Assembly (NCBI RefSeq): GCF_003732425.1
Contig: NZ_MOBX01000015.1
Location: 452,303-516,302, forward strand
Direction of reading: 5' to 3'
Length of the DNA stretch: 64,000 nt
DNA from: Pseudomonas fluorescens
GTDB taxonomy: Bacteria > Pseudomonadota > Gammaproteobacteria > Pseudomonadales > Pseudomonadaceae
The notes under the pieces are model-generated. The model did no database searches. It had not been told where the DNA came from and was given only the letters and a program-made list of their open reading frames with translations. Position numbers and translations under genes: made by a program. Below, piece by piece: positions 50,648 through 60,144 of the stretch; the first letter of the stretch is position 1, and every line of letters begins with the position of its first letter.

Positions 50648-52786
50648 ATGTTCGACTCACTGTCCATTCGCCTGAAAATCGTTCTGCTCTCCGGCCTGTG
50701 CCTGCTCGGTGTGGTCGCGCTGATCGTCGGCATGAACATCTACCAGACCAACCGGAACGACGAACTGGTCAGCAACTCGAGCAACCAGTTGCTCACCGCC
50801 AGCGTGCAAAATCTGCTGCAAGCCAAAGCCGCCGAACAAGCAGTGCGGGTGCAAAAGACCTTCGGCGAAAGCCTGACGGTGATCACTGCCGTAGCGGATC
50901 AAATCAAGGACATGCGGGTGATGGCCGCCAAGCGTTCGCTGGACGACGGCGCCTTGCGCGAAGAGCTGAACCTGAGCCTGAAAACCGCTTTTGAACGCAA
51001 CGACAAAGTGCTCGGCATCTGGCTCGCCTTCGAACCCAATGGTCTGGACGGCAAGGACAGCGAGTTCGTCAATGACGCCGCGCGCCAGTCCAACGAAGCC
51101 GGGCGTTTCGCCACGTACTGGAGCCGCGCGGCCGGCTCGGCGCTGAACACGATCATGGTCGAAGAAGACATGACCAAGACCACCCTCAGCCTCAGCGGCA
51201 CGCCGTACAACAGTTGGTACACCTGCCCTCGCGACAACAAGCGTACCTGCCTGCTCGACCCGTACGCCGACACCGTCGGTGGCAAGGAAATGCTCATGAC
51301 GACCATTTCCGTGCCGTTGATCGTCGACGGTAAAGCCATCGGCGTGGTCGGTGTCGACATCGCCCTCGATGCGCTGCAAGCGGCCGCCGTGGATTCCCAG
51401 CGCAACCTGTTCAACAACGCCGGGCACATGCTGATCGTCTCCGGCAGCGGCGTGCTCGGGGCCAACAGTTCCGACGCGAGCAAGGTCGGCAAAAAAATCA
51501 GCGACACCCTCGGCGCCGATGGCAAGGACCTGCTGCAACTGGTCAGCAGCGGCACGCCGAAGATTCTCGAACAGGGCGACCTGATTCGTGCCGTGTACCC
51601 GGTCGATCCGATCGGCAACTCGCGCGCCTGGGGCGTGATCATCGACCTGCCGAAACAAGTGCTGCTGGCTGACTCGGTCAAGCTGCAAGCGGTGCTCGAT
51701 GATGCTCAGAAAACCGGCGTAATCACCGCGTTGCTAGTCGCCGTGGTCGCCGGTCTGGTCGGTCTGCTGCTGATCTGGCTGACCGCGTCCGGCGTCACCC
51801 GGCCGATCAACAGCGTTGCCGACATGCTGAAGAACATCGCCAGCGGCGAAGGCGATCTGACCCAGCGCCTGAACTACAGCAAGAAAGACGAACTGGGCGA
51901 ACTGGTGAACTGGTTCAACCGCTTCCTCGACAAGCTGCAACCGACCATCGCCCAGATCAAACAGAGCATCACCGAAGCACGCGGCACCGCCGACCAGTCC
52001 TCGGAAATCGCCCGCCAGACCAGCGAAGGCATGCAGGTGCAGTTCCGCGAAATAGACCAGGTCGCCACCGCGTCCAACGAAATGAGCGCCACTGCCCACG
52101 ATGTCGCCAACAGCGCCTCCAACGCAGCCAACGCCGCCAAAGGTGCCGATCAGTCGGCCAAGGACGGCATGTCGATCATCGAGCGCAGCACCCGCGACAT
52201 CAATCAACTGGCCGATGAAGTCAGCAAGGCCGTGACTGAAGTAGAAGCACTGGCGGTCAACAGCGAACAGATCGGCTCGGTGCTGGAAGTGATCCGCAGC
52301 ATCGCCGAACAGACCAACCTGCTCGCCCTCAACGCCGCGATCGAAGCGGCCCGCGCCGGTGAGAGCGGGCGTGGTTTCGCAGTGGTTGCCGACGAGGTGC
52401 GCAACCTCGCCAAGCGCACTCAGGATTCGGTAGAAGAAATTCGCATCGTGATCGAGCGTATTCAGACGGGCACCCGTGGCGTGGTCGCGACCATGCATTC
52501 GAGCCAGACCCAGGCGCACAACAACGCCGGGCAGATTCGTCAGGCAGTCGATGCGTTGGGCAAAATCAGTGACGCGGTGACGGTGATCAGCGACATGAAC
52601 CTGCAGATTGCCAGTGCCGCTGAACAGCAGAGCGCGGTGGCCGAAGAGGTCAATCGCAATGTCTCGGCCATTCGCACGGTCACCGAGACGTTGACCGGGC
52701 AAGCCACTGAGTCGGCGGCGATCAGCAGCCAGCTCAATGCCCTGGCCAGTCAGCAGATGAAATTGATGGATCAGTTCCGCGTCTAG
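50648..52786 (+). CDS. Methyl-accepting chemotaxis protein with dCache sensor domain
   Basis: This 712-residue transmembrane chemoreceptor has TM1 at about residues 8-30 (IRLKIVLLSGLCLLGVVALIVGM), a periplasmic double-Cache sensor (about 35-355), TM2 (about 356-380), HAMP, and an MCP signalling domain whose hairpin tip is IAEQTNLLALNAAIEAARAGESGRGFAVVADEVRNLAKR (about 547-585). The sensor includes FATYWSRAAG, NSWYTCPRDNKRTCLLDPYAD and GKAIGVVGVDIALDAL, with the Asp often used to bind amine ligands. There is no C-terminal CheR-tether pentapeptide. The ligand cannot be named; TlpQ-like or other amine sensors are candidates. Confidence 0.9.
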   Translation: MFDSLSIRLKIVLLSGLCLLGVVALIVGMNIYQTNRNDELVSNSSNQLLTASVQNLLQAKAAEQAVRVQKTFGESLTVITAVADQIKDMRVMAAKRSLDDGALREELNLSLKTAFERNDKVLGIWLAFEPNGLDGKDSEFVNDAARQSNEAGRFATYWSRAAGSALNTIMVEEDMTKTTLSLSGTPYNSWYTCPRDNKRTCLLDPYADTVGGKEMLMTTISVPLIVDGKAIGVVGVDIALDALQAAAVDSQRNLFNNAGHMLIVSGSGVLGANSSDASKVGKKISDTLGADGKDLLQLVSSGTPKILEQGDLIRAVYPVDPIGNSRAWGVIIDLPKQVLLADSVKLQAVLDDAQKTGVITALLVAVVAGLVGLLLIWLTASGVTRPINSVADMLKNIASGEGDLTQRLNYSKKDELGELVNWFNRFLDKLQPTIAQIKQSITEARGTADQSSEIARQTSEGMQVQFREIDQVATASNEMSATAHDVANSASNAANAAKGADQSAKDGMSIIERSTRDINQLADEVSKAVTEVEALAVNSEQIGSVLEVIRSIAEQTNLLALNAAIEAARAGESGRGFAVVADEVRNLAKRTQDSVEEIRIVIERIQTGTRGVVATMHSSQTQAHNNAGQIRQAVDALGKISDAVTVISDMNLQIASAAEQQSAVAEEVNRNVSAIRTVTETLTGQATESAAISSQLNALASQQMKLMDQFRV

Positions 52787-52803
52787 CAAACCTGCAAAAA
52801 TCC

Positions 52804-52894
52804 CTGTGGGAGCGAGCCTGCTCGCGAAGACGGCAGCACATTCAACACTAATGTGACTGATCCACCGCTTTCGCGAGCAAGCTCGCTCCCACAG
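52804..52894. repeat. REP pair, GGGAGCGAGCCTGCTCGC family
   Basis: CTGTGGGAGCGAGCCTGCTC and GAGCAAGCTCGCTCCCACAG bracket about 45 bp, between the MCP and CoA-transferase genes. Confidence 0.87.
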
Positions 52895-52978
52895 GGGTAA
52901 GTGTTCACCCGCTGGCGTTTTCATCTAACTCGGGATTGTTTTGCACTATCATCGCCCTCTCGCTTCGGAGGGCCTTCG

Positions 52979-54328
52979 ATGACTGATTTACTCACGTCTA
53001 TTCAAGCCGCACTCGGCTTGTCGCACACGCCGATTCCGTTCACCCACAGCGGCGCCCTGCCCTCGGCGTTCGCCGTCACTGAGCTTGCCCGCGCCAGCAT
53101 CGCCGCTGCCGGTCAGGCTGTCGCCGAACTGCTCCTGCAACAAACCGGGCACTTGCCCGCCGTCGAAGTCGACCGACGACTGGCCTCGTTCTGGTTCGCC
53201 ACCTCCATCCGCCCGATTGGCTGGCAAGTCCCGCCGCTGTGGGATCCGGTCGCTGGCGATTACCAGACCCGCGACGGCTGGATCCGCCTGCACACCAATG
53301 CCCCGCATCACCGCGCCGCCGCTGAGCGCGTGCTCGGGGCCTGCGCCGACCGCGCGGCGATGGCGGCGAAAGTTGCGCAATGGACGAGCACGGATCTGGA
53401 GCAAGCGGTGGTCGAGGCCAAGGGCTGCGCCGCCGAAATGCGCAGTTGGGCGCAGTGGCAGACGCATCCGCAGGGGCTGGCGGTGAATGCCGAGCCGCTG
53501 GTGCACTTCCTCGCTGCACAGGATGAACATCACCAAGCGTGGCAAGGCTCGCTGGCGCAACCGTTGGCCGGAATCAAAGTGCTGGACCTGACTCGCGTAC
53601 TCGCCGGCCCCACCGCCAGCCGTTTTCTCGCTGGCCTTGGCGCCGATGTATTGCGCATCGATTCCCCGACCTGGAATGAGCCCGGGGTCGTCCCGGAAAT
53701 GACCCTCGGCAAACGCTGCGCGCGGCTGAATCTGCATGACCCGGTTGATCGCGCAGTGTTCGAGGGGTTGTTGAAAGACGCCGACATTCTGCTGCACGGT
53801 TACCGCGCCGACGCCCTGGAAAATCTCGGTTTCGGCGTTGAGCGCCGCCGCCAACTGGCACCGGGCCTGATCGATGTCGGCCTCAACGCTTTCGGCTGGA
53901 GCGGCCCGTGGCAGAACCGCCGAGGCTTCGACAGTCTGGTGCAGATGAGCAGCGGCATTGCCGAGGCCGGACAGCGCTGGAAGCAGACCGAGACACCAAC
54001 GCCGTTGCCGGTGCAGGCGCTGGATCATGCGACGGGGTATTTGATGGCGGCGAGTGCGCTCAGATTGCTGACGCAGCGATTGCGTAATGGTCGCGGTGGC
54101 TCGGCGCGATTGTCGCTGGCACGTACGGCCAAACTGCTGATCGAACAGGGACCAGGGACAATGGAAGCACTACGCGCCGAGGATGAACAGGATCAGAGCT
54201 TGTCGGTCGAGCAAACCCCGTGGGGGCCGGCGCACCGGTTGCAGGTGCCGGTGAAGATCAGCGGCACGCCAATTCAGTGGGTGTTGCCGGCCACCGAGTT
54301 GGGCGCCCATAACCCACAGTGGCTCTAA
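52979..54328 (+). CDS. Family III CoA-transferase-like protein with swapped domain order
   Basis: This 449-residue protein contains the family III (CaiB/Frc-like) N-terminal signature LAGIKVLDLTRVLAGPTASRFLAGLGADVLRID, but at about residue 196 instead of near residue 1. Then come GKRCARLNLHD, ADILLHGYRADALENLGFG, GLNAFGWSGPW and the catalytic Asp in QALDHATGYLMAASAL (about Asp 349). The first 190 residues (WDPVAGDYQTRDGWIRLHTNAPHHRAAAERVLG, and MRSWAQWQTHPQG) resemble the part that normally follows. This suggests a permuted architecture. A GGAGG site precedes the ATG. The CoA acceptor and donor are unknown. Confidence 0.82.
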   Translation: MTDLLTSIQAALGLSHTPIPFTHSGALPSAFAVTELARASIAAAGQAVAELLLQQTGHLPAVEVDRRLASFWFATSIRPIGWQVPPLWDPVAGDYQTRDGWIRLHTNAPHHRAAAERVLGACADRAAMAAKVAQWTSTDLEQAVVEAKGCAAEMRSWAQWQTHPQGLAVNAEPLVHFLAAQDEHHQAWQGSLAQPLAGIKVLDLTRVLAGPTASRFLAGLGADVLRIDSPTWNEPGVVPEMTLGKRCARLNLHDPVDRAVFEGLLKDADILLHGYRADALENLGFGVERRRQLAPGLIDVGLNAFGWSGPWQNRRGFDSLVQMSSGIAEAGQRWKQTETPTPLPVQALDHATGYLMAASALRLLTQRLRNGRGGSARLSLARTAKLLIEQGPGTMEALRAEDEQDQSLSVEQTPWGPAHRLQVPVKISGTPIQWVLPATELGAHNPQWL

Positions 54329-54332
54329 AAAA

Positions 54333-54369
54333 GCCCCTCACCCTAACCCTCTCCCAGAGGGAGAGGGGA
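54333..54369. repeat. REP half-copy, CCCTCACCCTAACCCTCTCCC family
   Basis: CCCCTCACCCTAACCCTCTC followed by GAGAGGGGA. The inverse partner is missing, and it lies between convergent genes. Confidence 0.7.
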
Positions 54370-54457
54370 CTGATTGGGGGAAATTCGAGAAACTCACCGA
54401 CTTGAAAGATTGGCTGGGCATCCATAATCGACGGCAGTCGATACGCCAGCGACAACC

Positions 54458-55885
54458 TCACAACGACAGCACACCGCTGTACAACCCATACGCCGCCAGC
54501 CCCGCGCCGATGATCACGCAGGTGAAAATGCCTTTCTCGACATGGGTGAACAACGGCTCGCCCGCCTCGTGCTTGGCCTTGGCAAACAGGATCACTCCCG
54601 GCGCATACAAGAGCGCCGAAAGCAGCAAATACTTCACCCCGCCGGCATACAACAACCACACCGCATAGCCGAGGGCGATGCCGCCGATGAGCAAATCCTT
54701 GGTGCGCTCGGCCGAAGCGTGTTCGTAGGTTTCGCCGCGCCCGCTGAGCAACACCGCGTATGCCGCCGACCACAGATACGGCACCAGAATCATCGACGAG
54801 GCCAGATAAATCAGGCTGGTGTAAGTGCCGGCCGAAAACAGCGTGATCAACAGGAAGATCTGGATCATCACGTTGGTCAGCCACAACGCATTGACCGGCA
54901 CATGGTTGGCGTTTTCCTTTCTGAGGAACGCCGGCATGGTCTTGTCTCGCGCCGTGGCAAAGAGAATTTCCGCACACAGCAACGCCCACGACAGCAATGC
55001 GCCGAGCAAGGAAATCGCCAGACCAATGCTGATCAGCAAGGCCCCCCACGGCCCGACGATGTGTTCCAGCACCGCCGCCAGCGAGGGGTTCTGCAGGTTG
55101 GCCAGTTCCGGCTGGCTCATGATCCCCAACGACAGCACGTTGACCAGTACCAGCAGCGCCAGCACGCCGATAAATCCGATCACCGTGGCGCGGCCGACGT
55201 CGCTGCGTTTCTCCGCCCGCGCCGAGTAGACGCTGGCGCCTTCGATGCCGATGAACACGAACACGGTGACCAGCATCATGTTGCGCACCTGATCCATCAC
55301 TCCACCGAAACTCGGGTTGCTGCTGCCCCAGATGTCACGGGTAAAAATGTCGGCCTTGAACGCCACGGCGGCGATGACGATGAACATGATCAGCGGCACG
55401 ATCTTGGCCACTGTGGTCACCTGATTGATGAACGCCGCCTCCTTGATCCCGCGCATCACCAGAAAGTGCACAGCCCATAGCAGCACCGAGGCGCAGCCGA
55501 TGGCGATCGGCGTATTGCCCTGACCGAACACCGGAAAAAAGTAACCGAGGGTGCTGAACAGCAGCACGAAATAACCGACGTTGCCGAGCCACGCGCTGAT
55601 CCAGTAACCCCACGCGGATGAAAAACCCATGTAGTCGCCAAACCCGGCCTTGGCGTAGGCGTACACGCCGGAATCCAGTTCAGGTTTTCGATTGGCGAGG
55701 GTCTGGAACACGAAGGCCAGGGTCAGCATGCCGATGGCCGTAATGCCCCAACCGATCAGGATCGCCCCGGCGTCGGCGCGTGCCGCCATGTTCTGCGGCA
55801 ACGAGAAAATCCCCCCGCCAATCATCGAACCCACCACCAGAGCGATCAACGCGCCTAATCGCAGCTTTTGCGTCGGTTGCGACAT
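54458..55885 (-). CDS. arcD2: Arginine/ornithine antiporter ArcD (second copy)
   Basis: This 475-residue APC-superfamily antiporter has 12-13 membrane helices. It shares length and nearly all motifs with the arcD gene facing it at 56313: RLGALIALVVGSMIGGGIFSLPQNMAARADAGAILIGWGI, YAYAKAGFGDYMGFSSAWGYWISAWLGNVGY, VFIGIEGASVYSARAEKRSDVG and LLSWALLCAEILFATARD. It exchanges arginine for ornithine across the inner membrane. Differences cluster in the loops. It stands apart from arcABC, so it is a duplicate with its own ANR-like promoter site. Confidence 0.92.
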   Translation of the reverse strand: MSQPTQKLRLGALIALVVGSMIGGGIFSLPQNMAARADAGAILIGWGITAIGMLTLAFVFQTLANRKPELDSGVYAYAKAGFGDYMGFSSAWGYWISAWLGNVGYFVLLFSTLGYFFPVFGQGNTPIAIGCASVLLWAVHFLVMRGIKEAAFINQVTTVAKIVPLIMFIVIAAVAFKADIFTRDIWGSSNPSFGGVMDQVRNMMLVTVFVFIGIEGASVYSARAEKRSDVGRATVIGFIGVLALLVLVNVLSLGIMSQPELANLQNPSLAAVLEHIVGPWGALLISIGLAISLLGALLSWALLCAEILFATARDKTMPAFLRKENANHVPVNALWLTNVMIQIFLLITLFSAGTYTSLIYLASSMILVPYLWSAAYAVLLSGRGETYEHASAERTKDLLIGGIALGYAVWLLYAGGVKYLLLSALLYAPGVILFAKAKHEAGEPLFTHVEKGIFTCVIIGAGLAAYGLYSGVLSL

Positions 55886-55953
55886 TTCAATTTCCCTTTT
55901 ATGTGTGATGAGCGGTTGCTTGTAACAACTATTGATTAAATGAATAGAACAAG

Positions 55954-55967
55954 ATGATAGCTATCAG
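55954..55967. promoter_or_regulatory. ANR-like box at arcD2
   Basis: ATGAT-AGCT-ATCAG has 8 of 10 defined bases of the TTGAT-N4-ATCAA consensus and a perfect palindromic core TGATAGCTATCA. It is centred 75 bp from the arcD2 start, consistent with a class II promoter and a leader of about 33 bases. Confidence 0.6.
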
Positions 55968-56237
55968 ATAAAGCCACTAAATATATAGCGGATGACGCTA
56001 ACGCCTAGCACATTAAGTCAGTTTTGTGCGCCGATCCTGATAAATCAATTCTGTACTGAAAACAGACGCTGAAAATTTGCCAAACGCTGAAAAAGAACTA
56101 GCGTGATACTTCGAAAGTAATAATAGCCATTCCCAAAGATGTAGCCACAACGCCTCTAGGACGGGCCTTGCGGGCAGGAGCTTTATGCCTTCAGCCGAAG
56201 CCTAAGTCATTCATTAACAATGGAATGTGACCATGCA

Positions 56238-56251
56238 CTGATCTAAGTCAG
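56238..56251. promoter_or_regulatory. ANR-like box at arcD
   Basis: CTGAT-CTAA-GTCAG has 7 of 10 defined ANR positions and good symmetry. At -41.5 spacing the start of transcription would be near 56286, with TACGCT at the -10 position (56274-56279) and a 27-base leader to the ATG. Confidence 0.6.
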
Positions 56252-56312
56252 CTGTTTGAACAGACAACAGAACTACGCTGTGATCTCTTCTCTCCTGCAA
56301 TGGAGTCATGCA

Positions 56313-57740
56313 ATGTCTGAAGCTCCCGGAAAACTACGACTAGGTGCACTGGTTGCATTGGTAGTCGGCTCGATGATCGGTGGCGGGATATTCTCCTTGC
56401 CACAAAACATGGCCGCCAGCGCCGATGTTGGCGCAGTACTTATCGGTTGGGCCATCACTGCTGTCGGCATGCTCACCCTCGCTTTTGTCTTTCAAACCCT
56501 CGCCAATCGCAAGCCTGACCTGGACGGTGGTGTCTACGCCTACGCCAAGGCCGGATTCGGCGATTACATGGGTTTCTCGTCCGCCTGGGGTTACTGGATC
56601 AGCGCCTGGCTGGGCAACGTCGGTTACTTCGTCCTGCTCTTCAGCACCCTCGGCTATTTCTTTCCAATTTTCGGCGAAGGCAACACGGTTGCCGCCGTCA
56701 TCGGCGCTTCGGTGCTGCTGTGGGCGGTGCACTTTCTGGTGCTGCGCGGGATCAAGGAAGCGGCGTTCATCAACCTCGTGACCACGGTTGCCAAAGTCGT
56801 ACCGCTGCTGCTGTTCGTGTTGATCGCGGTGTTCGCTTTCAAACTGGACATCTTCACCGCCGACATCTGGGGCGTGAAAAACCCGGACCTGGGCAGCGTG
56901 ATGAACCAGGTGCGCAACATGATGCTGGTCACCGTGTGGGTGTTCATCGGTATCGAGGGCGCGAGCATCTTCTCGGCCCGCGCCGAAAAACGCTCGGACG
57001 TCGGTAAGGCCACCGTGATCGGTTTCATCACCGTGCTGCTTTTCCTGGTGCTGGTGAATGTGCTGTCGCTGGGCATCATGACCCAACCGGAACTGGCAAA
57101 ACTGCAGAACCCGTCGATGGCCGCCGTGCTTGAGCATGTGGTCGGTCACTGGGGCGCGGTGCTGATCAGCGTCGGCCTGATTATTTCCCTGCTGGGGGCG
57201 CTGCTGTCGTGGGTGCTGCTGTGTGCGGAGATCATGTTCGCCGCCGCCAAAGACCACACCATGCCGGCGTTTCTGCGCAAGGAAAACGCCAACCACGTAC
57301 CGGTCAACGCCCTGTGGCTGACCAACGCGATGGTGCAGATTTTCCTCATCATCACGCTGTTCTCGGCCAGCACTTACCTGTCGCTGATCTACCTCGCCAC
57401 TTCGATGATTCTGGTGCCCTACCTGTGGTCGGCGGCCTACGCCCTGCTGCTGGCGGTGCGCGGCGAAAGCTACGAAGGCTTTGCAGCCGAACGGCGCAAG
57501 GATCTGATCATCGGCGGCATCGCGCTGATCTACGCGGTGTGGTTGCTGTACGCCGGCGGGGTCAAGTACCTGCTGCTCTCGGCCCTGCTCTACGCACCCG
57601 GCGCGATCCTGTTCGCCAAGGCCAAGCTGGAACTCAAACAAGCGATTTTCACTAACGTCGAGAAGCTGATTTTCGCCGCAGTGGTCGTCGGTGCCCTGGT
57701 GGCTGCCTATGGCCTCTACGACGGTTTCCTGACTCTGTAA
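56313..57740 (+). CDS. arcD: Arginine/ornithine antiporter ArcD
   Basis: This 475-residue APC-family antiporter has 12-13 membrane helices. I chose the ATG at 56313, which begins MSEAPGKLRLGALVALVVGS and gives the same length as its paralogue. Key helix signatures are MIGGGIFSLPQNMAASADVGAVLIGW, AYAKAGFGDYMGFSSAWGYWISAWLGNVGYFV and IGIEGASIFSARAEKRSDVGKATVIGF. It supplies arginine to the deiminase pathway and exports ornithine. It is first in arcDABC, with arcA 33 bp downstream. Confidence 0.94.
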   Translation: MSEAPGKLRLGALVALVVGSMIGGGIFSLPQNMAASADVGAVLIGWAITAVGMLTLAFVFQTLANRKPDLDGGVYAYAKAGFGDYMGFSSAWGYWISAWLGNVGYFVLLFSTLGYFFPIFGEGNTVAAVIGASVLLWAVHFLVLRGIKEAAFINLVTTVAKVVPLLLFVLIAVFAFKLDIFTADIWGVKNPDLGSVMNQVRNMMLVTVWVFIGIEGASIFSARAEKRSDVGKATVIGFITVLLFLVLVNVLSLGIMTQPELAKLQNPSMAAVLEHVVGHWGAVLISVGLIISLLGALLSWVLLCAEIMFAAAKDHTMPAFLRKENANHVPVNALWLTNAMVQIFLIITLFSASTYLSLIYLATSMILVPYLWSAAYALLLAVRGESYEGFAAERRKDLIIGGIALIYAVWLLYAGGVKYLLLSALLYAPGAILFAKAKLELKQAIFTNVEKLIFAAVVVGALVAAYGLYDGFLTL

Positions 57741-57773
57741 CCCCTGATTGTTTTGTTATCTGGAGGATCTGAA

Positions 57774-59030
57774 ATGACCACGGAAAAAGTTAAGTACGGC
57801 GTCCATTCCGAAGCCGGCAAACTGCGCAAAGTCATGGTGTGCTCCCCAGGTCTGGCCCATCAGCGGCTGACCCCGAACAACTGCGATGAACTGCTGTTCG
57901 ATGACGTGCTCTGGGTGGCCCAGGCCAAGCGTGACCACTTCGACTTCGTCACCAAAATGCGCGAGCGCGGCATCGACGTGCTGGAAATGCACAACCTGCT
58001 GACCGACATCGTCGCCATCCCGGAAGCACTGGACTGGATTCTCGAACGCAAGGTCACCGCCGACTCGGTGGGCCTGGGCCTGATCAGCGAAGTGAAGTCC
58101 TGGCTGAAAAGCCTTGAGCCCCGGCACATCGCCGAATTCCTCATCGGTGGCGTATCGGCCGATGATCTGCCGGACAGCTTCGGCGGCAAGATCATCCAGA
58201 TGTACCGCGACTTCCTCGGCCACTCCAGCTTCATTCTGCCGCCACTGCCGAACACCCAGTTCACCCGCGACACCACCTGCTGGATTTACGGTGGCGTGAC
58301 GCTGAACCCGATGTACTGGCCAGCGCGCCGTCAGGAAACCCTGCTGACCACGGCCATCTACAAATTCCACCCGCAGTTCACCAACGCCGATTTCGAGATC
58401 TGGTACGGCGACCCGGACAAGGACCACGGCAGCTCCACCCTTGAGGGCGGCGACGTCATGCCGATCGGCAACGGCGTGGTGTTGATCGGCATGGGCGAGC
58501 GCTCATCGCGTCAGGCCATCGGCCAACTGGCGCTGAACCTGTTCAAGAACAAAGCCGTGGAAAAAGTCATCGTCGCCGGCCTGCCGAAATCCCGCGCGGC
58601 GATGCACCTGGACACCGTGTTCAGCTTCTGCGACCGCGACCTGGTGACGATTTTCCCGGAAGTGGTCAACCAGATCGTCGCCTTCACCCTGCGCCCTGAC
58701 GAAAGCAAACAGGGCGGCATCGACATCCGTCGCGAGGAAGGCACCTTCCTCGACACCGTGGCCAAAGCCCTCAACCTGCCGAAGCTGCGTGTGGTGGAAA
58801 CCGGCGGCAACAGCTTCGCCGCTGAACGCGAGCAATGGGACGACGGCAACAACGTAGTGGCCGTGGAGCCGGGCGTGGTCATCGGTTACGACCGCAACAC
58901 CTACACCAACACCCTGCTGCGCAAGGCCGGCGTGGAAGTCATCACCATCAGCGCCGGTGAGCTGGGCCGAGGCCGTGGCGGTGGCCACTGCATGACCTGC
59001 CCAATCATCCGCGACCCGATCGATTACTAA
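57774..59030 (+). CDS. arcA: Arginine deiminase
   Basis: This 418-residue enzyme hydrolyses arginine to citrulline and ammonia. The substrate-binding FTRDTTCWIYGGVTLNPMYWPARRQET, the catalytic LEGGDVMPIGNGVVLIGMGERSS, MHLDTVFSFCDRD (catalytic His), and the C-terminal catalytic Cys in GRGGGHCMTCPIIRDPID are all present. I chose the ATG at 57774 (MTTEKVKYGVHSEAGKLRKV), with GGAGGA upstream. It is second in arcDABC. Confidence 0.96.
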   Translation: MTTEKVKYGVHSEAGKLRKVMVCSPGLAHQRLTPNNCDELLFDDVLWVAQAKRDHFDFVTKMRERGIDVLEMHNLLTDIVAIPEALDWILERKVTADSVGLGLISEVKSWLKSLEPRHIAEFLIGGVSADDLPDSFGGKIIQMYRDFLGHSSFILPPLPNTQFTRDTTCWIYGGVTLNPMYWPARRQETLLTTAIYKFHPQFTNADFEIWYGDPDKDHGSSTLEGGDVMPIGNGVVLIGMGERSSRQAIGQLALNLFKNKAVEKVIVAGLPKSRAAMHLDTVFSFCDRDLVTIFPEVVNQIVAFTLRPDESKQGGIDIRREEGTFLDTVAKALNLPKLRVVETGGNSFAAEREQWDDGNNVVAVEPGVVIGYDRNTYTNTLLRKAGVEVITISAGELGRGRGGGHCMTCPIIRDPIDY

Positions 59031-59099
59031 ACGACCATCTCCCCGGCCGCACCCACCCCGTAGCGGCCGGGCCGATTACCGAATCCAAGGAGAATCATC

Positions 59100-60110
59100 A
59101 TGGCGTTCAACATTCACAACCGTAACCTGCTCAGCCTGGAACACCACACCCCACGTGAGCTGCGCTACCTGCTCGACCTGTCCCGCGATCTGAAACGCGC
59201 GAAATACACCGGCACCGAGCAGCAACACCTGAAGGGCAACAACATCGCCCTGATCTTCGAGAAAACCTCGACCCGCACCCGTTGCGCGTTCGAAGTGGCG
59301 GCGTATGACCAAGGCGCCAACGTCACCTACATCGACCCGAACTCGTCGCAGATCGGCCACAAAGAAAGCATGAAAGACACCGCCCGCGTGCTGGGTCGCA
59401 TGTACGACGCCATCGAGTACCGTGGCTTCAAACAGGAAATCGTCGAAGAGCTGGCGAAGTTCGCCGGGGTGCCGGTGTTCAACGGCCTGACCGACGAATA
59501 TCACCCGACTCAGATGATCGCCGACGTGCTGACCATGCGTGAACACGCCGACAAGCCGATTCATGAAATCAGCTACGCCTACTTGGGCGACGCGCGCAAC
59601 AACATGGGCAACTCACTGCTGCTGGTCGGCGCCAAACTCGGCATGGACGTGCGCATCTGCGCGCCGAAAGCCCTGTGGCCCCATGACGATCTGGTCGAGC
59701 GCTGCAACAAGTACGCGGAAGAAAGCGGCGCGCGCATCACCCTGACTGAAGACCCGAAAGCGGCAGTCAAAGGCGTCGACTTCATCCACACCGACGTCTG
59801 GGTGTCGATGGGCGAGCCGGTGGAAGCCTGGGCCGAGCGTATCCAGCAACTGCTGCCGTACCAGGTTAACGCCGAGCTGATGAAAGCCACCGGCAACCCG
59901 CGCACCAAGTTCATGCACTGCTTGCCGGCGTTTCACAACAGCGATACCAAAGTCGGCAAGCAAATCGCCGAGCAGTATCCGCACCTGAAAAACGGCATAG
60001 AAGTGACCGACGACGTGTTCGAGTCGCCCGCCTGCATCGCCTTCGAGCAAGCGGAAAACCGCATGCACACGATCAAGGCGATTCTGGTCTCGACCCTGGC
60101 TGATCTGTAA
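59100..60110 (+). CDS. arcB: Ornithine carbamoyltransferase, catabolic
   Basis: This 336-residue enzyme splits citrulline with phosphate into ornithine and carbamoyl phosphate. Carbamoyl-phosphate motif: FEKTSTRTRCAFEVAAYDQG. HPTQ motif: DEYHPTQMIADVLTM. Ornithine loop: DVWVSMGEPVEAW. HCLPAFH closes the active site. The length and the MAFNIHNRNLLSLEHHTPRELRYLL start match the dodecameric catabolic enzyme of P. aeruginosa. AAGGAGA precedes the ATG. It lies 69 bp after arcA. Confidence 0.96.
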   Translation: MAFNIHNRNLLSLEHHTPRELRYLLDLSRDLKRAKYTGTEQQHLKGNNIALIFEKTSTRTRCAFEVAAYDQGANVTYIDPNSSQIGHKESMKDTARVLGRMYDAIEYRGFKQEIVEELAKFAGVPVFNGLTDEYHPTQMIADVLTMREHADKPIHEISYAYLGDARNNMGNSLLLVGAKLGMDVRICAPKALWPHDDLVERCNKYAEESGARITLTEDPKAAVKGVDFIHTDVWVSMGEPVEAWAERIQQLLPYQVNAELMKATGNPRTKFMHCLPAFHNSDTKVGKQIAEQYPHLKNGIEVTDDVFESPACIAFEQAENRMHTIKAILVSTLADL

Positions 60111-60144
60111 CTGGCTGATCAGGCTCTCCTGATCAACCAATAAC

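Larger units (their letters stand above)
55886..56312. other. AT-rich control region between the two arcD genes
   Basis: This 427-bp non-coding region is clearly more AT-rich than the genes around it. Near each arcD it holds an ANR-like palindrome. The middle (about 55970-56230) shows no frame or repeat I can name. Confidence 0.65.

Noticed and set aside
55931..55948. TTGATTAAATGAAT as an ANR box for arcD2
   Set aside because: Only one half-site is good and the spacing is wrong; the palindrome at 55954 fits better.
54458..57740. arcD duplication as an assembly artefact
   Set aside because: The two copies differ at many residues and have different flanking genes, so they are true paralogues.
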